Of a DNA stretch of 64,000 bases, positions 46,452 to 60,300 are shown one piece after another (positions within the stretch are counted from its first letter, which is position 1; each line of letters begins with the position of its first letter). This stretch comes from Pieris napi. Taxonomy: Eukaryota; Arthropoda; Insecta; Lepidoptera; Pieridae. The stretch is from positions 6,614,501-6,678,500 of the forward strand of contig NC_062238.1 of assembly GCF_905475465.1 (NCBI RefSeq), read 5' to 3'. A model generated the notes under the pieces. That model had not been told where the DNA came from and did no database searches. It saw nothing but the letters and a program-made list of their open reading frames with translations. Position numbers and translations under genes: made by a program.

Positions 46452-47381
46452 ATGACAGTACAGAAACTAAACTCGAGTATTTCTGACGACTCAGATGATA
46501 TGGTTAGTTTACCATCCGATGAAGAGATTTATAGGAGAAAATATCAATTGTTACTTGAACGATGTGAAGTGTTGCAACAGGATAATGAACGAATAGTCAA
46601 TAGGTTTGCATTTCAATATCATAACTTCTTATTAAACTAATTGTGTGCTTTTACACGAACTGCAAACAGTGCAATACTAATAATACTATTTATCCTTTTT
46701 AGACTTCATGAAGTTAAGAAAATATCAAAGCGACACAAAAAGGATATAAAGTTGCTAGTAGAACGTTTAGATAAACATGGCGATTCATTTAGAACAGCAG
46801 TTCTGGAAAGTGATATTAAACCCACACATATTCATTCTACTGTTAAAACTAGCAAACCCCAATCACAAGGTGCGCGACAAATAGAAAAACCAAGTGGTAT
46901 GGGTGGTAAAAAACCAGCACCTAAGAGAAAAAGTAAAGGAGATAAGGTAAAAATTACATTGTGTGTTTGTTAGTGTGATTACTACTATAACTTAACAAAT
47001 GACTAATTTATTACAGCCAGAAAGAGATCCTAATGCTCCAAAAAAACCCTGCAATGCCTTTTTTCAATTTTGTCAAGAGCAAAGACCGGTAGTTTTAGCC
47101 GAAACTACAAATGAAATGGGCTCAGAACCTTCAAAACAAGAAGTGACAAGGCAATTAGCTTCAAGATGGAGAGCATTGACAAATGATGAGAAACGAGTAA
47201 GATTATTTAATTTTCCACTCTGGTTTAACTAAAATTACCTCCTATTGTCCTTATAAATGATTTTAGCTATTTTCATACTAAGTGTTAATTTATATTTTTA
47301 CAGATATATGTTGCAATGTTTGAAAGATCTAAAGAAAAATATGCAGAGGAAATGTCAGCATATATAAAAAAGGAGCAATGA
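46452..47381 (+). CDS. TFPT-like coiled-coil / HMG-box protein, probable INO80 subunit
   Basis: Small nuclear protein, probably a subunit of the INO80 chromatin remodeller. Four exons join in phase: 46452-46603, 46703-46946, 47017-47196 and 47304-47381, giving 217 residues. Residues about 25-85 (RRKYQLLLERCEVLQQDNERI, then RLHEVKKISKRHKKDIKLL and ERLDKHGDSFR) resemble the coiled coil of vertebrate TFPT (INO80F). A lysine-rich linker (GGKKPAPKRKSKGDK) follows, then an HMG box at about 138-212 (PNAPKKPCNAFFQFCQEQRP, LASRWRALTNDEKR, YVAMFERSKEKYAEEM), as in yeast Nhp10 of INO80. Vertebrate TFPT lacks the HMG box. AATAAA at 47539-47544 is a likely poly(A) signal. The gene is convergent with Hagh, their stop codons being only about 240 bp apart. 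The HMG box is certain; the INO80 link is inference. Confidence 0.85.
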
Positions 47382-47623
47382 ATTATTTGTTTTCATTATT
47401 AGTCTTGTGATCCTAAGATTTTATTTATTTTAACAGCTAATGCATTTCTGGTAGGTGAAAAATACCTTGAGGTTTAAATCATTAAAAAATTAAATTGAAC
47501 AATTTGGTAAAAGAACCATTGGTATAGATTTCAGAAGAAATAAAAACAACTGTAAAAAAATATTTTAATTTACAAACCAACATATTTGCTAAAATGGAAT
47601 ATTAATTAAAACATAAATGTAAT

Positions 47624-49152
47624 TCAGACTTTAAAATTGTCCTTTTCAAGACGAATTGTCCTCATAGTTTCAATGGGATCTGATCTCTTGGCATGCTCCA
47701 TAACTGATTTTTCAGTTACTCTCATAAAAGGATTATATTGTTTCTCTTCAAGAATTGTTGATGGAACCTGTAAAATTTTTAATATTGCAATAGCTTATTT
47801 AGTTATAAGTAGTTAGCAAATTTACTATGTACTTCTAACTTGATTTAGTATATTTTATTCTAAACTAATATTTAAACTTGTACCTGTACTTTAAATACTT
47901 AAGACAATTATTATGATATTAGATGTTCTACAGGCAAAAGTGGTATAAATATTTTCAGAAGTAGTAGTTGGTACAAGTATTGAGATGGTAGAGCTTATAC
48001 ATATCCCTATTACATATAAATGTGCCAAAACCGCAGTAAATACAAAATAACATACAGTAGGCTTGCCATCATGTCTTTGCTGGTGAGACCATTCTATTTT
48101 ACTCTTAATATGCTCATTTTTTGGTTCCACATATGCTGCAAATTTCAGATTTTGCAGAGTGTATTCATGGCCACAAAACACTTTAGTTTGTTCTGGAAGA
48201 TTCCCAAGAATATCAATTAAGGCTTTGTGCATTTGTTCAGCAGTGCCTTCAAAAAACCTTCCACAGCCACCCAGGAATAAAGTATCACCTACAACAACAA
48301 AAATTTATTACATGAATATTGATATTCAAAAGTAATTATAAACAAAAGATTGAATATATACCTGTAAATACAGCAGAATCACTAGATTCTTCTGGAGATG
48401 TCACAAAATAACAAATATGACCAGCAGTATGACACGGTGTAAATAAGCAGAGTACATTCAAGTTACCAATGTTGAATTTAGAATTATGTTCAATTTTGTG
48501 TGTTATTGCTCCAATACGATCATCACCACCATAAACTTGTAAATCGGGAAGCATTTTTACCAAGTCCTCATTTCCACCTGCATGGTCCCTGTTTAAAAGT
48601 ATCACATTACAACTATCAAGGAAATATTATGTTAGTCAAGAAAATAAATGACAATTATTTAGATATTGAGCACCCTTTTTGAAAGAATCTTATGTAAGTC
48701 ATATAACTAATTTTAATTTATTACATCAAATATTAAATGCATACCAATGATGATGTGTTGTTAAAATTTTAGTTAGTTTTACACCTTGATCTTGAACCGC
48801 CTTTAAAACAGTATCAGGTTCAACAGGGTCCACAATAGCCGCTTCTTGAGTTGTCTTATCAACAATCAGATACATGTAGTTATCTTTAAGAGCTGGCAAA
48901 ATTTTAATATCCATAGTTTTGTATTGGTGATGTTCTTGACTGCTGTGACTTGTGCGTTGATTCCAGACTAAGGCTGAAAGTAAAGTTGATTAGATTTTTT
49001 TTTCATTAAACATACCGTAATAGGTGGTCATAAATAAATTATAATTACTTACATAGATATAAATCAAAGTGCAAGTACTTACCCTGAAAATAAAGTCTAG
49101 TTAGTCGCTGTGAAAGGCCGTGTGGCAATGAATTTACGAACCTAGCAAGCAT
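47624..49152 (-). CDS. HAGH: Hydroxyacylglutathione hydrolase (glyoxalase II)
   Basis: Hydrolyses S-D-lactoylglutathione to D-lactate and glutathione, the second step of methylglyoxal detoxification. Five coding exons join in phase: 49083-49152, 48745-48973, 48362-48588, 48056-48288 and 47624-47767, giving 300 residues. The metallo-beta-lactamase metal site THHHWDH is at 96-102, split by an intron after the first two bases of Trp. Further ligands are in TPCHTAGH, FTGDTLF and CGHEYT. The C-terminal substrate domain (NPFMRV, TMRTIRLEKD) is complete. The first 43 residues are Arg/Ser-rich without acidic residues up to residue 36, like a mitochondrial presequence. A second in-frame Met at 44 would start a 257-residue cytosolic form with metal-site numbering as in the human cytosolic enzyme (H54, H56, D58, H59). 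Alternative starts are known for vertebrate HAGH. Confidence 0.95.
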
Positions 49153-49843
49153 TGAACAAGAAAAAAATTATCAAAAATAAAAATAAGATATTGCTGAATT
49201 AAAATATTAATTATAATTTTAAAATCAAACTACCTATACAGTTTAAGACAGAATCGACACAAGATAAAAAAGATTTGCTTCTTGATAAAAAATAAATAAA
49301 TTATAGAGTTTAATGATAAATATTTAAATTGAGTAGGAAAATTTTATTAAACTTAGACTAAATCTTTCCGGAAAATTCACAGATTATAGGTCATATTCAG
49401 ACTTGTAATAAGTGGCTAACACAGATGAGGAATATCGCTAATTGTCATCGTGACCGGTGACGTGAGTTGATGCATACGATCTAAAAATATGTCATGTCCT
49501 TACATTCATATTTATAAACGCTACATAGATTTACAATGTAAGGTTTTGTCAACATATTTTAAATAATAATAAAACTATAACCATACATTTTAACAGAAAT
49601 ATATTTAAACGTATTATTATATTCCGTCTAAACTTTAACGTTTTATTTTCATTTATTTATTTTACAGAATAATACAATCTCAATCATGGTATATTACATA
49701 TTTTGAAAACCACTGTGGTTTGTATTAAAGTAACATTAGCAGTCTTGTCAGGAGAGCGACAAATCCATATAAAATAATTCTTCTACTCTTTTTTTATAGT
49801 GGTTAACCTTAACGTGAATCTATTTCATAATTTAGATCGCAAT
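49153..49843. other. Upstream region of HAGH
   Basis: Presumed 5' UTR/promoter of HAGH (minus strand). The patch CATCGTGACCGGTGACGTGAG (49448-49468) is the only GC-rich part and includes a CRE-like TGACGTGA. No gene was found. Confidence 0.35.
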
Positions 49844-50813
49844 CAGTGGCGTAGCTAGGTGACCAAGGGCCCTGGGGCAAATTAAAAAATGGGGCCCCAC
49901 TGCTATGTAAACTAATTAGGTTTTATCGAATAAAAATATGAAATATACAAATACTTTAAAAATGCTAAGCTACGTTAGCTCTTACTTGTGCAGGGCAGGT
50001 ATTAAACAGCAACAACATAAATTACAGTTAATACTTGGTGTAGGTTTGGTGAATAAAACGAAATACAGAAGATTGAAGGGTTTATTATATAAAGGTCGGG
50101 CCTACCAACTGACTAAATAACAACTATATTTACAATTTTTTCCTAGCTTTAGTTTTCGCAAAAGTGTCAATGACTTCGTTTAAATCCAGGCTTGATGCGG
50201 TTTTGTTTTCAATTGCTATCTAATTCGCGTCAGTAAATCACAATTTTCAACATCATATGACAGGGGATGTCATATAAAAAAAAAAAAAATTCTTTAGTGC
50301 CAGTACTTTTGCGCCACCCAGTACAATGAGCTGTAGCCGAAATCTTTAGATTTAACACGATTTATTGACTTTACCGGACATCAATATGAGTGGTATAATC
50401 AAATAAAATTGAATCCCTATATTGACCAGTACAAAAAAGTTTATTGACATTGGCTTACTTACTCCTAACAGCATGAATTTTTTAACCGTTCTCAAAAAAA
50501 TAATCTTAACTCGAATTCACAATAAAATGCACATCGATGAATAATAAAATGCACATATCACTATCCGTCAAATTGGCACCACTGCCAACCTACAGAAAGA
50601 ATTTAGGGGAATTCCCTAGGAATAACTTTTGAATTTATCTCAAATTAATGTTTTGATTAATGTGGGGTTGCAACTTGTCATATTTATTTTGAAAATGGGA
50701 GAAATTTCCAAAAGTTCAGAACGATCGAGATTTCTGGTGAGGATTCGAGGGCCCCCTGAGCTTGAGGGCCCCGGGGCACTGCCCCGCCTAGCCCCTTGGT
50801 AGCTACGCCACTG
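49844..50813 (-). mobile_element. Non-autonomous hAT element, 970 bp
   Basis: 14-bp perfect inverted repeats (CAGTGGCGTAGCTA at 49844-49857 and its complement at 50800-50813) are flanked by an 8-bp duplication ATCGCAAT (49836-49843 and 50814-50821). On the minus strand, about 50125-50223 encodes SLDLNEVIDTFAKTKARKKL plus a stop, which resembles the very C-terminal end of ZMYM-type hAT transposases. No other coding remnant is evident. GGGCCCC-rich subterminal parts flank the AT-rich interior. The two clean duplications show that the insertion borders are intact. Confidence 0.88.
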
Positions 50814-50821
50814 ATCGCAAT

Positions 50822-51372
50822 GCGGTGTTGGAAAAGTTAAATCGAACCATTGGTTAGATCGTATGGATACGACATTTCCTTATTTTGTTCCTAACATTTC
50901 AATAATATAATAGGCTATATTTTGACAGTATAAAATATTATGTAAAACAGCTCTCCGTCTGTCTAATTCTATATCTGAGTTTAATATTGTTAGAAACTGT
51001 TTTTGATCGAGATATAATAACATGTGTATATGTTTAAAATGATAATTAACACGTTAAAACTAACGTCAGGGATAGTACTTAGGGGATGGTAAGAAGCCAT
51101 CAGATTTTTTATAAAATCTAGACAAGTAGCTTCACTACAGACTAGCAAGAATGAGGTTTCGCTGAGTTACGCTATTGTCTGTTGGTAAATTTTGACAGGA
51201 CTTCACTAATTAAATGACAACATGGTAATTTAAAAACTTTAATATGTCAAAAGCACGTGGAGTTGACATGTCCGATGAATGTTAAAACAAGCGCATGCCG
51301 CGTTGTTTATGTGATATTTTATTAAAAATGTTATACACGATAACTTTCCACAATTAAATAATAAAACACACA
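50822..51372. promoter_or_regulatory. Upstream region of Utp20
   Basis: Presumed promoter and 5' UTR of Utp20. It contains TTTTGACAGGAC (51191-51202) and AGTTGACATGTC (51262-51273), half-sites like those ahead of the HMG gene. No TATA box in convincing position and no other gene were seen. Confidence 0.35.
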
Positions 51373-54300
51373 ATGAAGATCAAACCGGTGAAACATAAAA
51401 CTACAAACACATTCCGTGTAAGTATACAGATAAAATAGGTTTGAGGTTGTTAAATTTTGTATAATGAAGAGCAATATAGTATACTGTATGTTATCAATGA
51501 ATTTAATGATCATTGAATATTAATGACTAGTATTTTTATTCATTTTAACCTTGTATTGTACAGTAGAATGTAAACATAATTTAAAATTTTCAGTTTGTAC
51601 CGTTTGCGGAACGAATAAATTCAATTGATATCCGACATGCTGCTCTGTATCACATTGAACACAGCAATTCACAACAACCCGGAGAGAATGATACGCATTT
51701 CCATTTGGCCATACAGAAGTGGCATGCACTCAACTTGACAGAAAATTTTAAAAAGTTTAAAAAGGAAGTTTTTGGTATAATCACAGTACCACAATTAATT
51801 CACAGAAAAGATGACGTTTTGGATCTTCTGGAGAAATATTTAAATTTAGAAGATCCATTGTGCCTTCAGCCATTATTAGAGTAAGGATTTTATGGTATTA
51901 ATATGGCTATTGAAATTTGATATTTTTTTCTACTATTGATAATTATAGAAACAATGCATAGATGTTATCGTTTGGGCTAAGTACTTTACTGTATAAATTT
52001 GCATAAAAATAAAATACATACATTTTATCTTAAGACATTTTTATCTAAGATTTCTTAATATGTATATAAGAAGGTTTACTGAGATTCAATTAATTTGGTT
52101 ACTTTTTATTCCAGAATTCTAGTGTCGGTTGCAAAAGATTTAAGAAATGATTTCTATCCACATTTCCCAAAGTTCCTTGATATTCTCATCAAATTACTTA
52201 ATACTAAAGATGCTGAGAAACTAGAATGGGCACTTATTTGTTTGGCTTTTTTGTTTAAAATATTAAAACCATATTTAAAGAAAGATACTGGTGCTGTTGT
52301 AAGTAGGATTGTCCCTCTTCTCAGTGAAAATAAACCACAATACATCAACAATTTTGCAGCAGAAAGTTTTGCATTTGTTGCAAGAGATATTAGGGATAAG
52401 AACAAGTTTATTGAAACATTACTTAAATATTCAAAGAATAATGAAGATGTAAGTATTTATTTCATAATTTAATGGAGTTAATTAATAATAACAACATATA
52501 CCTAATGCTTTGAAGTAAGACTATTAACACACCAAGCATAAGTTTTAGAGTATATAAGATTTAATTATAGTTTTTGTTTATAGACAGAAACCTTTTTCTA
52601 TAGTTTACCAAGATTCTTATTTTTTGTGTTATTAAAAAATTCTCTTACTTACAATTTAATGTGATTATAGGATTAATTGTTATATTTTCAGGCGGTTGCA
52701 GGTTGTGGTCACCTTCTATTTGAAATAATTCGAGGAGTCGGAAATAAATTTCACAATTGTATTGACACATATTTACCCTTATTATTACAACAGTTGAAAG
52801 AAAATATAGATCATCAAAATACTTTATTCAAAGTACTTACTCAAACAGTGGAAGACAGTTTACAAATAATATCACACAAGGAGTTTAAATTTTTTTGGGA
52901 CAATGTACTGAAATATACAGAGGAAATATCAAAGGAAGATGGAAATAAAGGATTAGAATATATACTAAGATTATCTGGACAAGTTATTGAACATTGCAAT
53001 GGAAAGTATCTACTAAATCCACAGCAGTACACACTTATGTTGGTTAAAGTTATTTGTGAACAATCATCCGAATTAGTTCTTTCAGTTTGTGCTTCTATAG
53101 GAGCTTTATTACTGCTATCTTCAAATATCACATTATCACAGGAACATGCAGGCATTCTTGTTAAAGTATTACTTCCTTTACCATTTCCAAACATTTTAAT
53201 AAATTTTGTGCAAAATGTTACTACTTACTCCCAATTTGATATGCACATTTTACCACATTACCTAAACTTTGTCATCCAATCAGACTTTGATCTCGAAGCA
53301 ATGTCAACCTTATCAAAAATATGTTTAACAAAGTCGCCATTATCCAAGAATGGACTTAAACTTTTCGAATGGGTGAAATACCCACTAGACTTTGGAAAAG
53401 GACTTCCAATTGTTATGGAACACTTTAGGAAAGTTGTGAAGGAAGATTTGCAGAATATAGTTGAGAATCCAACTAAACTAATGAATGTTCTTTTCTGTTT
53501 ACCACACATAGAAAAATTAGATGTTGATGAATGCATTAAAATGCTAAGTGAGCTAATATCTAAGCTCTTAAATACTTTATCCCAGTACAACTTAGAACAT
53601 AAACATGAAATAAAATTGCACTGTGATACTTCCGCTTTATCTATATGTGCTAGAAAAGTCATGTTCATATTAGCAGCCACATTGGAATGTGCGATTCATA
53701 TATCTGGTTGTAAAAGAATAAACAATATATGTGATATTGAGGCTTTATTGCCGATTATAGTACCATGTGCAGCAGATCCAAACTATCTTGTTGCATTGCA
53801 TATACTAGATTTATACTTAACAGCATATGACTATGAAAACAAATTGACTTGTACTTTTATGTCTTTGGTAGATTCATATTTGAGAAGCAATGTGTCTTCT
53901 CCATTTCATATTGTAAGTATATCATTTTTATAATTAGTTTCTATTTTATATTGCTTGTTCTGTAAAGTACAGAGTATTTATGTTTCCATTACAATAAACT
54001 GTTGGTTTAGTTAATTATTTTGTATTTCAGGTAAGATTGCTGACCACGCACATCTACAAGTTATTTGAAAATATAGAAGAATTGAACAAGACTGCACAAA
54101 TCGGTTCAGAAACTGAAAAGTTTTCTATATTTACAAAATGTCACACAGTTGAGTCTATAAAACCTTCGATACAGGAATATAGAACTCAGATTTCCACATT
54201 ACAAAAAATGGCTTTTAATACCACCCAATATGAACTTGCAAAAGGTACTGATTTCCATTTATTTTCTTTAAATTACATGTTGGGTATATTATACATGAAT

Positions 54301-57300
54301 TTCAAATTACTTTGGGAACCAGTAGTCGAATTCATAGCAGGGTTTGGAAACGCTCTGACCGTTGATGAATTTTGGCCTGTTTTTTATGAGGCTTTAGAAA
54401 ATTCTTTTGTGAATGCTAAATGCAATTTCAAAGTATTTAAGTATGATGACGAGATTGATGGTATGAATGAAATCTTAAAAGATTTATTTACTGAATACAA
54501 TAATATTGATGAAAGACCCGATTTTAGTAACTATAGAAATTTAATGTTGAAGATTATGAACAATTGTATTCATGTCTGTGAGGCACGCAATAGGGATGTG
54601 GTGACACTTTTCCTCAAATTTATTGAGGAAGAATATCGACGTAACAGTAATGTTTTAAAAATTGACGTCGAAAAACATGATACAACTCCAGTAACGGAAA
54701 CCGATGATCAAGATATGGAAGTTGATGTTATTAATCCTGACCAAAATCTTGATATTCAAGATGATAGTGAACGAGACCCTGTTTCTGGCAAAATAATATT
54801 TAAAACACTTATTAATATAATGCAAGTATTGTCCCAGTTTAAAAACCCAAGAGCTCTCTATAAGGAACCAGTGTTTTGGGAACTGTATATGGAATTTTTA
54901 AAACATAAAAATCCCGGATTACAAAAGTATGCACTAGACTGTGTTTTAAATTATAAAAATAAAAGTGTTGTTGCATATAAAACAAATCTGCACAATTTAG
55001 TTGATGAAAAGAAATTTAAGGACGAGCTGGCACAGTTTAAAATTACGAAAGATTCTGAATCTATTCATGCAGAAGACAGAGAACATGTAGTACCTATAAT
55101 ACTTAGAATATTGTATGGAAAAATGACCTCCAAACTAGGAGCAGACAAGAAAGGGGGCGGTCAAACCAGAAGATCTTTAGTTATGAGATATTTAAGCGGT
55201 TGTAATGAATCCGAACTAACAATGTTTATAGAAATGGCGTTCGCTTATTTTAAAGATTACATGTCTATGCAGCCTAAAGAAATCATGGCTACATTTTCGG
55301 ATAAAATTGATCTTAAATCTGTGACTAGTCCTGGAAAAATTCACAGTATTTTGAATCTGTTTGACGTTGTAAGAGAATACTTTGGTGGGAGCATGAATGA
55401 TAATTTACTTTCTCATCTTTTTAAAGTATTTTATGCGGCGTGTTCGCATTTAGCTGCCATCCTGGCACGAGTTGACAAGGTACATGTCAGCTATGTGAAA
55501 GTCATGAAACATCTGAGAGTGATTGCTTTGTCTATACTAGGAAAACTTTTTGAGCAATTTGATAGATACCCTTGGAGTAAAGATGAGTTGTATGTAATAT
55601 TTCATGCCCTGATCTGGCCTTTATTGCCTCGTCTCCATATTGAAGGTATTCACAATCCAACAGCTTTACTAAAGCTATTCAATACATGGTGTCTGAATCC
55701 TCGTTATTATGTTTTACTTATCACCTGCCCCGAAAATAATAAAGAACTGAGTACTTTACCTGAAATATTCAAGCTTTTACTGGCTCCGAAGAGCACTCCT
55801 GTCGTAGTCAACGCAATTTTGGATATGGTTGAAAAATTATTAACTTTAACAGAAGACGAAGAAGAAAAAGAAACACCAGCCATAGAATCTTTCAACACAT
55901 TGGAAGTCAAATGTGAAATGGATTTAAATTTTGGAAGTAAAATATTAATACCACATTTATCTGGCATTCTGGAAGTGATGAAGAGGCGTGTAGCCAATTC
56001 TGCTAAATCGAACACAGTAAATAAAAGGGACTTGTTGATCTTGTCACGTGTCACAGAAATGGTCACAACACCCGAAATGTGTGACGATTTGTTGAATTTA
56101 CTTTTGCCCATACTAGTAAAGAAAGTTTGTATGAATATGGCTGAAGAAAATATGGAGCACGCCGTGACTACTATTATTAATCTTTTAGGTCACAGCACAA
56201 ATCCTCAGCAGTATATTAAAAGTATAGGTGTTCTGTTTAATAAAGTCAGTTTAGTTGAAGTTCGGAAGCTCCTAATCAAATTGCTCTTCTCAATGTCAGA
56301 GAATTCAACGGCCAACAAAGAAACTTTGACAAAAATAGCTGACGTTATACGTGAAATGAATGCTTTCAATAAGAGATGGATTGACCAACCTGATTTCGAC
56401 AGAAGATTAGATGCTTATAAGAAAATATATCAAATGTTGGACGCTAATGAGATTGATATCGACCTCGCGATTCTGATTGTCAACAACTGTTTTTATTCTA
56501 TACGGACAGAAAAAGATATAGGATTACGTGATAGTGCTGGTCTATGTTTAAAAAGAATACTTCCTAAATTACTCATGAAATACAGATCCACATCTGAAGG
56601 TCAATTTTTCGTTCGAGATACGGTTTTATCTTTGATATCAACTGGAATTCGGGATAAGAAAAACGATGTACTACGAAATGAAAGTTTGACAATACTCGGA
56701 GAATTAACACGAGAATGTCCCGATGCTGACGTAGTTCTCTCCGATTTAGCACCGTTAGCAAACAAAGAAGACATTGAGGTGGACTTCTTTGAGAATAGCT
56801 GTCATCTACAGCTACATAGACGCGTGAGAGCGTTGCTCAAGTTTTGTAAAGTCGCCAGAAAGATGATTAAATGTCCTACTCCTAGGACCCTAACTAACTT
56901 TATACTACCACTAGCATCTATGTATATTTGTGACGATACATATTCAGATAAAAACACACTTATTGATGCTTGCATAGAAGTGATATCTACATGTTGCAAA
57001 TTGTTACCCTGGTACCACTATGAAGTTATTCTCAAACTTTATTTGAATAAAATGAGATTTTCGACGGAACATCAGAAGCAACTAACGCGAATACTTACAG
57101 GGGTTTTAGATGCTTTTCATTTTGATTTTTCGAAAGTGAAAAATATCGTACTACCAAAATCGTTAATGGATGGTATAAAAATTGACAAAAATGTTAAGAA
57201 AAAAGAAGAAATTAAAGAAAATCCAGAAGTTTTAGAGGGTGAAAATATAACTAAAGATATAAACACAGAAGGTAATGAAGAGGATGTCCAAAGTGAAATC

Positions 57301-60300
57301 GGCGATGAAGAAGAAGATCATGAGGATATTGAGGATAATGAACCGGAGGCTGTAGCAGAAGCTAAAGAATCTAATATTCCAGCTTTTGAGAGAGTGACAA
57401 GTGTATCACCTTCCGTAGCTAGTAGAATCATTAAGTCATTATCAGCTGGATTACTACCCCAACTTAATCGGTAAGTTATTTTTGGATTGTATGATAAAAT
57501 TTGAATTAATTTTCATTAAATCTAAATTTAAGAAACATTTTAATGAAATGTGCAGTATATACCATACACTAAAGATAGTATGACTTGTTATCCAATAAAG
57601 CTCCTTTATTTTTTTAATAAATAAAGAGACCTATCAGTCATTTATATAAAGTGGTCCAATTAGACTGATTAAGTTTTTATAAATAAGGTCTAATTTAAGG
57701 TAAACGTATTAAAATATTCGATTTATATGGCTTTTGATATTTCAGAGCAATTGGCAAGCTAACAGAACACGAAGAGTCGCACAAAGTGAATCGTCGTCGA
57801 ACGGGCTTAGCAAGACAAGAGGAAGACATGTTACGCGTACCTGTTGCGCTGGCACTTGTTAAGCTACTGCAGCGATTGCCTGGGGATATGCTTAAACATC
57901 AATTACCTGGGTAAGTTTTGATTATTTTGCCAACATGTAACTTATTTGGTATAGATTATATTTACGATATTATATTACCCTTATTAGCAATCATAAAATC
58001 TTTCAAAGTAGTATATATAGTTTTGAAATAGGTACACTAATACTTTGATTTAAGAATACCTTCAAAATAAACTACATATATAGTTGCGTATAATGTAATG
58101 CTTGCATCAGTTTCTGTTAACCTTCACCCAACTTCTTTCCAATGTTCAAACTGAGAATAATATAAAACTTGTCTTTCCAGAATTATTATTAAACTATGCT
58201 CATTCCTAAAATCGCCCCTCAAGCAAGTGAGAATCGCTGCTCGAGACATTGTAAAAAAAATTATGATAACCATTGGGCCAAAGTACCTCGGTGTATTACT
58301 TGAACATTTGACTCTTCTATTGACGAGGGGTTTCCAAGTTCATGTATTAGTCGCAACAATCCACACAGTTCTTGATGCACTCAAAGCTGATTTCAAACCT
58401 GGTGACATCAACGAAAACCTGAAGTATATCCTCGATGTCTGCATAAACGATCTTTTCGGACAGCTCTCCGAAGAAAAGGAAATCGATAAACTGCATTACA
58501 AAACACCTGAAGCTAAACCGAGCAAAAAGAGTTACGTGACCCTCATGATTGTGTCCCAAAATATCACCCAAGAGTGTCTGATAAAACTCCTACTGCCGTT
58601 TAAGGAGGTTCTTCAAAAACACTACTCAAAGAAAGTAGTTCTCAAAGTCCAAGACGCTCTAATGCATATAAGCAGCGGATTGGTGACGAACAAATTCATT
58701 GATATCGAATCACTTTTCGTATTCCTTCACGGCATCGCATCGGAAAGTATACCAGAATTCGTATTAACCGCTCCCAAAAGAGTGCTGACTGAGGCTCAGA
58801 AAGAAAGGATTCTAAGAGCCAAACCGGACTGCTTTATAATACCAGAAATTCCGAAAAGGAATAAGGAGTCTCAAGCGCGGCACGTCAAAACGTCAACGAA
58901 GACGAACGCACACGTTCTCGTCGAATTCAGTTTGAATATCCTATACATCATTTTAAAGCGAGAAAAGGTGCCGAGGGTGGATTGTAAGGCGTTCGTAGAT
59001 CCCCTAATACCCCTGCTGGTAGATGCCATTCAGAGTGACCACGTGAAAGTAATAACTGTGGCTCTTAAATGTATTGCGACCTTATGGACTATTAGAATCA
59101 GTACGCCAACTTTGGAAGAGATGGTGCAAACTGTAGTCAAAACGATCTTTTCAATTCTTCACAAATATGCAACATTTGAGATCAGCAAACAGAATGATAA
59201 TTATCATCTGGTTAGGACTGCGTTTAAGGTACAGTTACTTTTATTTTGATCTGATTAAACGCTGGTTCGATCCTTGACAAAATTGTAATTCTTGGTTTAG
59301 AGCGTACAGAACTTCTACTACGGCTAAAGGAATTTAGTAAAGTTCATTAATTATGCTATTTTTGTAGTCGGATTCCTGCTTTATATGTTCACATTAAATT
59401 TCTATGTTTTCCCTGCAGAACGACGCACTCACGCCATGAAAAGTTTAATTTGTTTTCAACAATTTTATATAATTTAAAAGTAAAATGGCGCAGAATTCTA
59501 ATTTCTTCAAATATGTATTTTGTTTAAGGTTTATATTTTCTTTTAATTCAGGCCGTAACCGTGCTCGTACGTAACGTAAAATACTACACATTAGAAGCTG
59601 ACCAACTTAGAATATTGTTATTGTACGCTGAAGGTGACTGTCAAAATGATGAGAGACAGGCGAACTCATTTTCACTTCTAAAAGCGATTTTGGAAGCGAA
59701 ATTAGTTTCGACAGAATTGCATGAAGTAATGAAGGCAGTGTCGAAAATATGCATTTTGAGCGAATCTGCAAGATCAAGGTGGGTATTTACAAATAATATA
59801 ACTATTGCTTTTCGGCCTCTGTTATTTTAAATGACAATAATGTTGGCGATATGGCGTGATATGTATACGCGCACTTTGTATCGTACTTGCGTGTTATTTT
59901 TATTTGGTGGCATTATAATTTTATTTTAACCCGAATATCGAAAACTAGCCGCTAAATTGGTGCCACATCAGTTGCCCATAACGTTAAAATACGAATTAAA
60001 GTAAAAGATTTCGTCATGTCGTCAAGAAGAAATAATCAATCTCTAATTAACATTTGAATATAATGTTGATTTAAATTGTAATTAATTAATTTTATATGTA
60101 AAATTTGTATTTAAAATTTTCTTAACCTTCGAAATAATAATAAAAATAATTAAAAAATATTAAAAAGAAAACTAAAACAAATTTAAAACGTGTTGTCCCT
60201 ATGTCAGTGTATCTTTAACACTGGCAGCATTTCCTCGCTGTATCGCGATACTTATTCGTTGAGCCAGGAAAGCACCAGCTCTGGGGTCACCGGTACTATC

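Noticed and set aside
54037..57474. Minus-strand ORFs of up to 134 codons over the large Utp20 exon
   Set aside because: They are shadows of the coding frame without family signatures.
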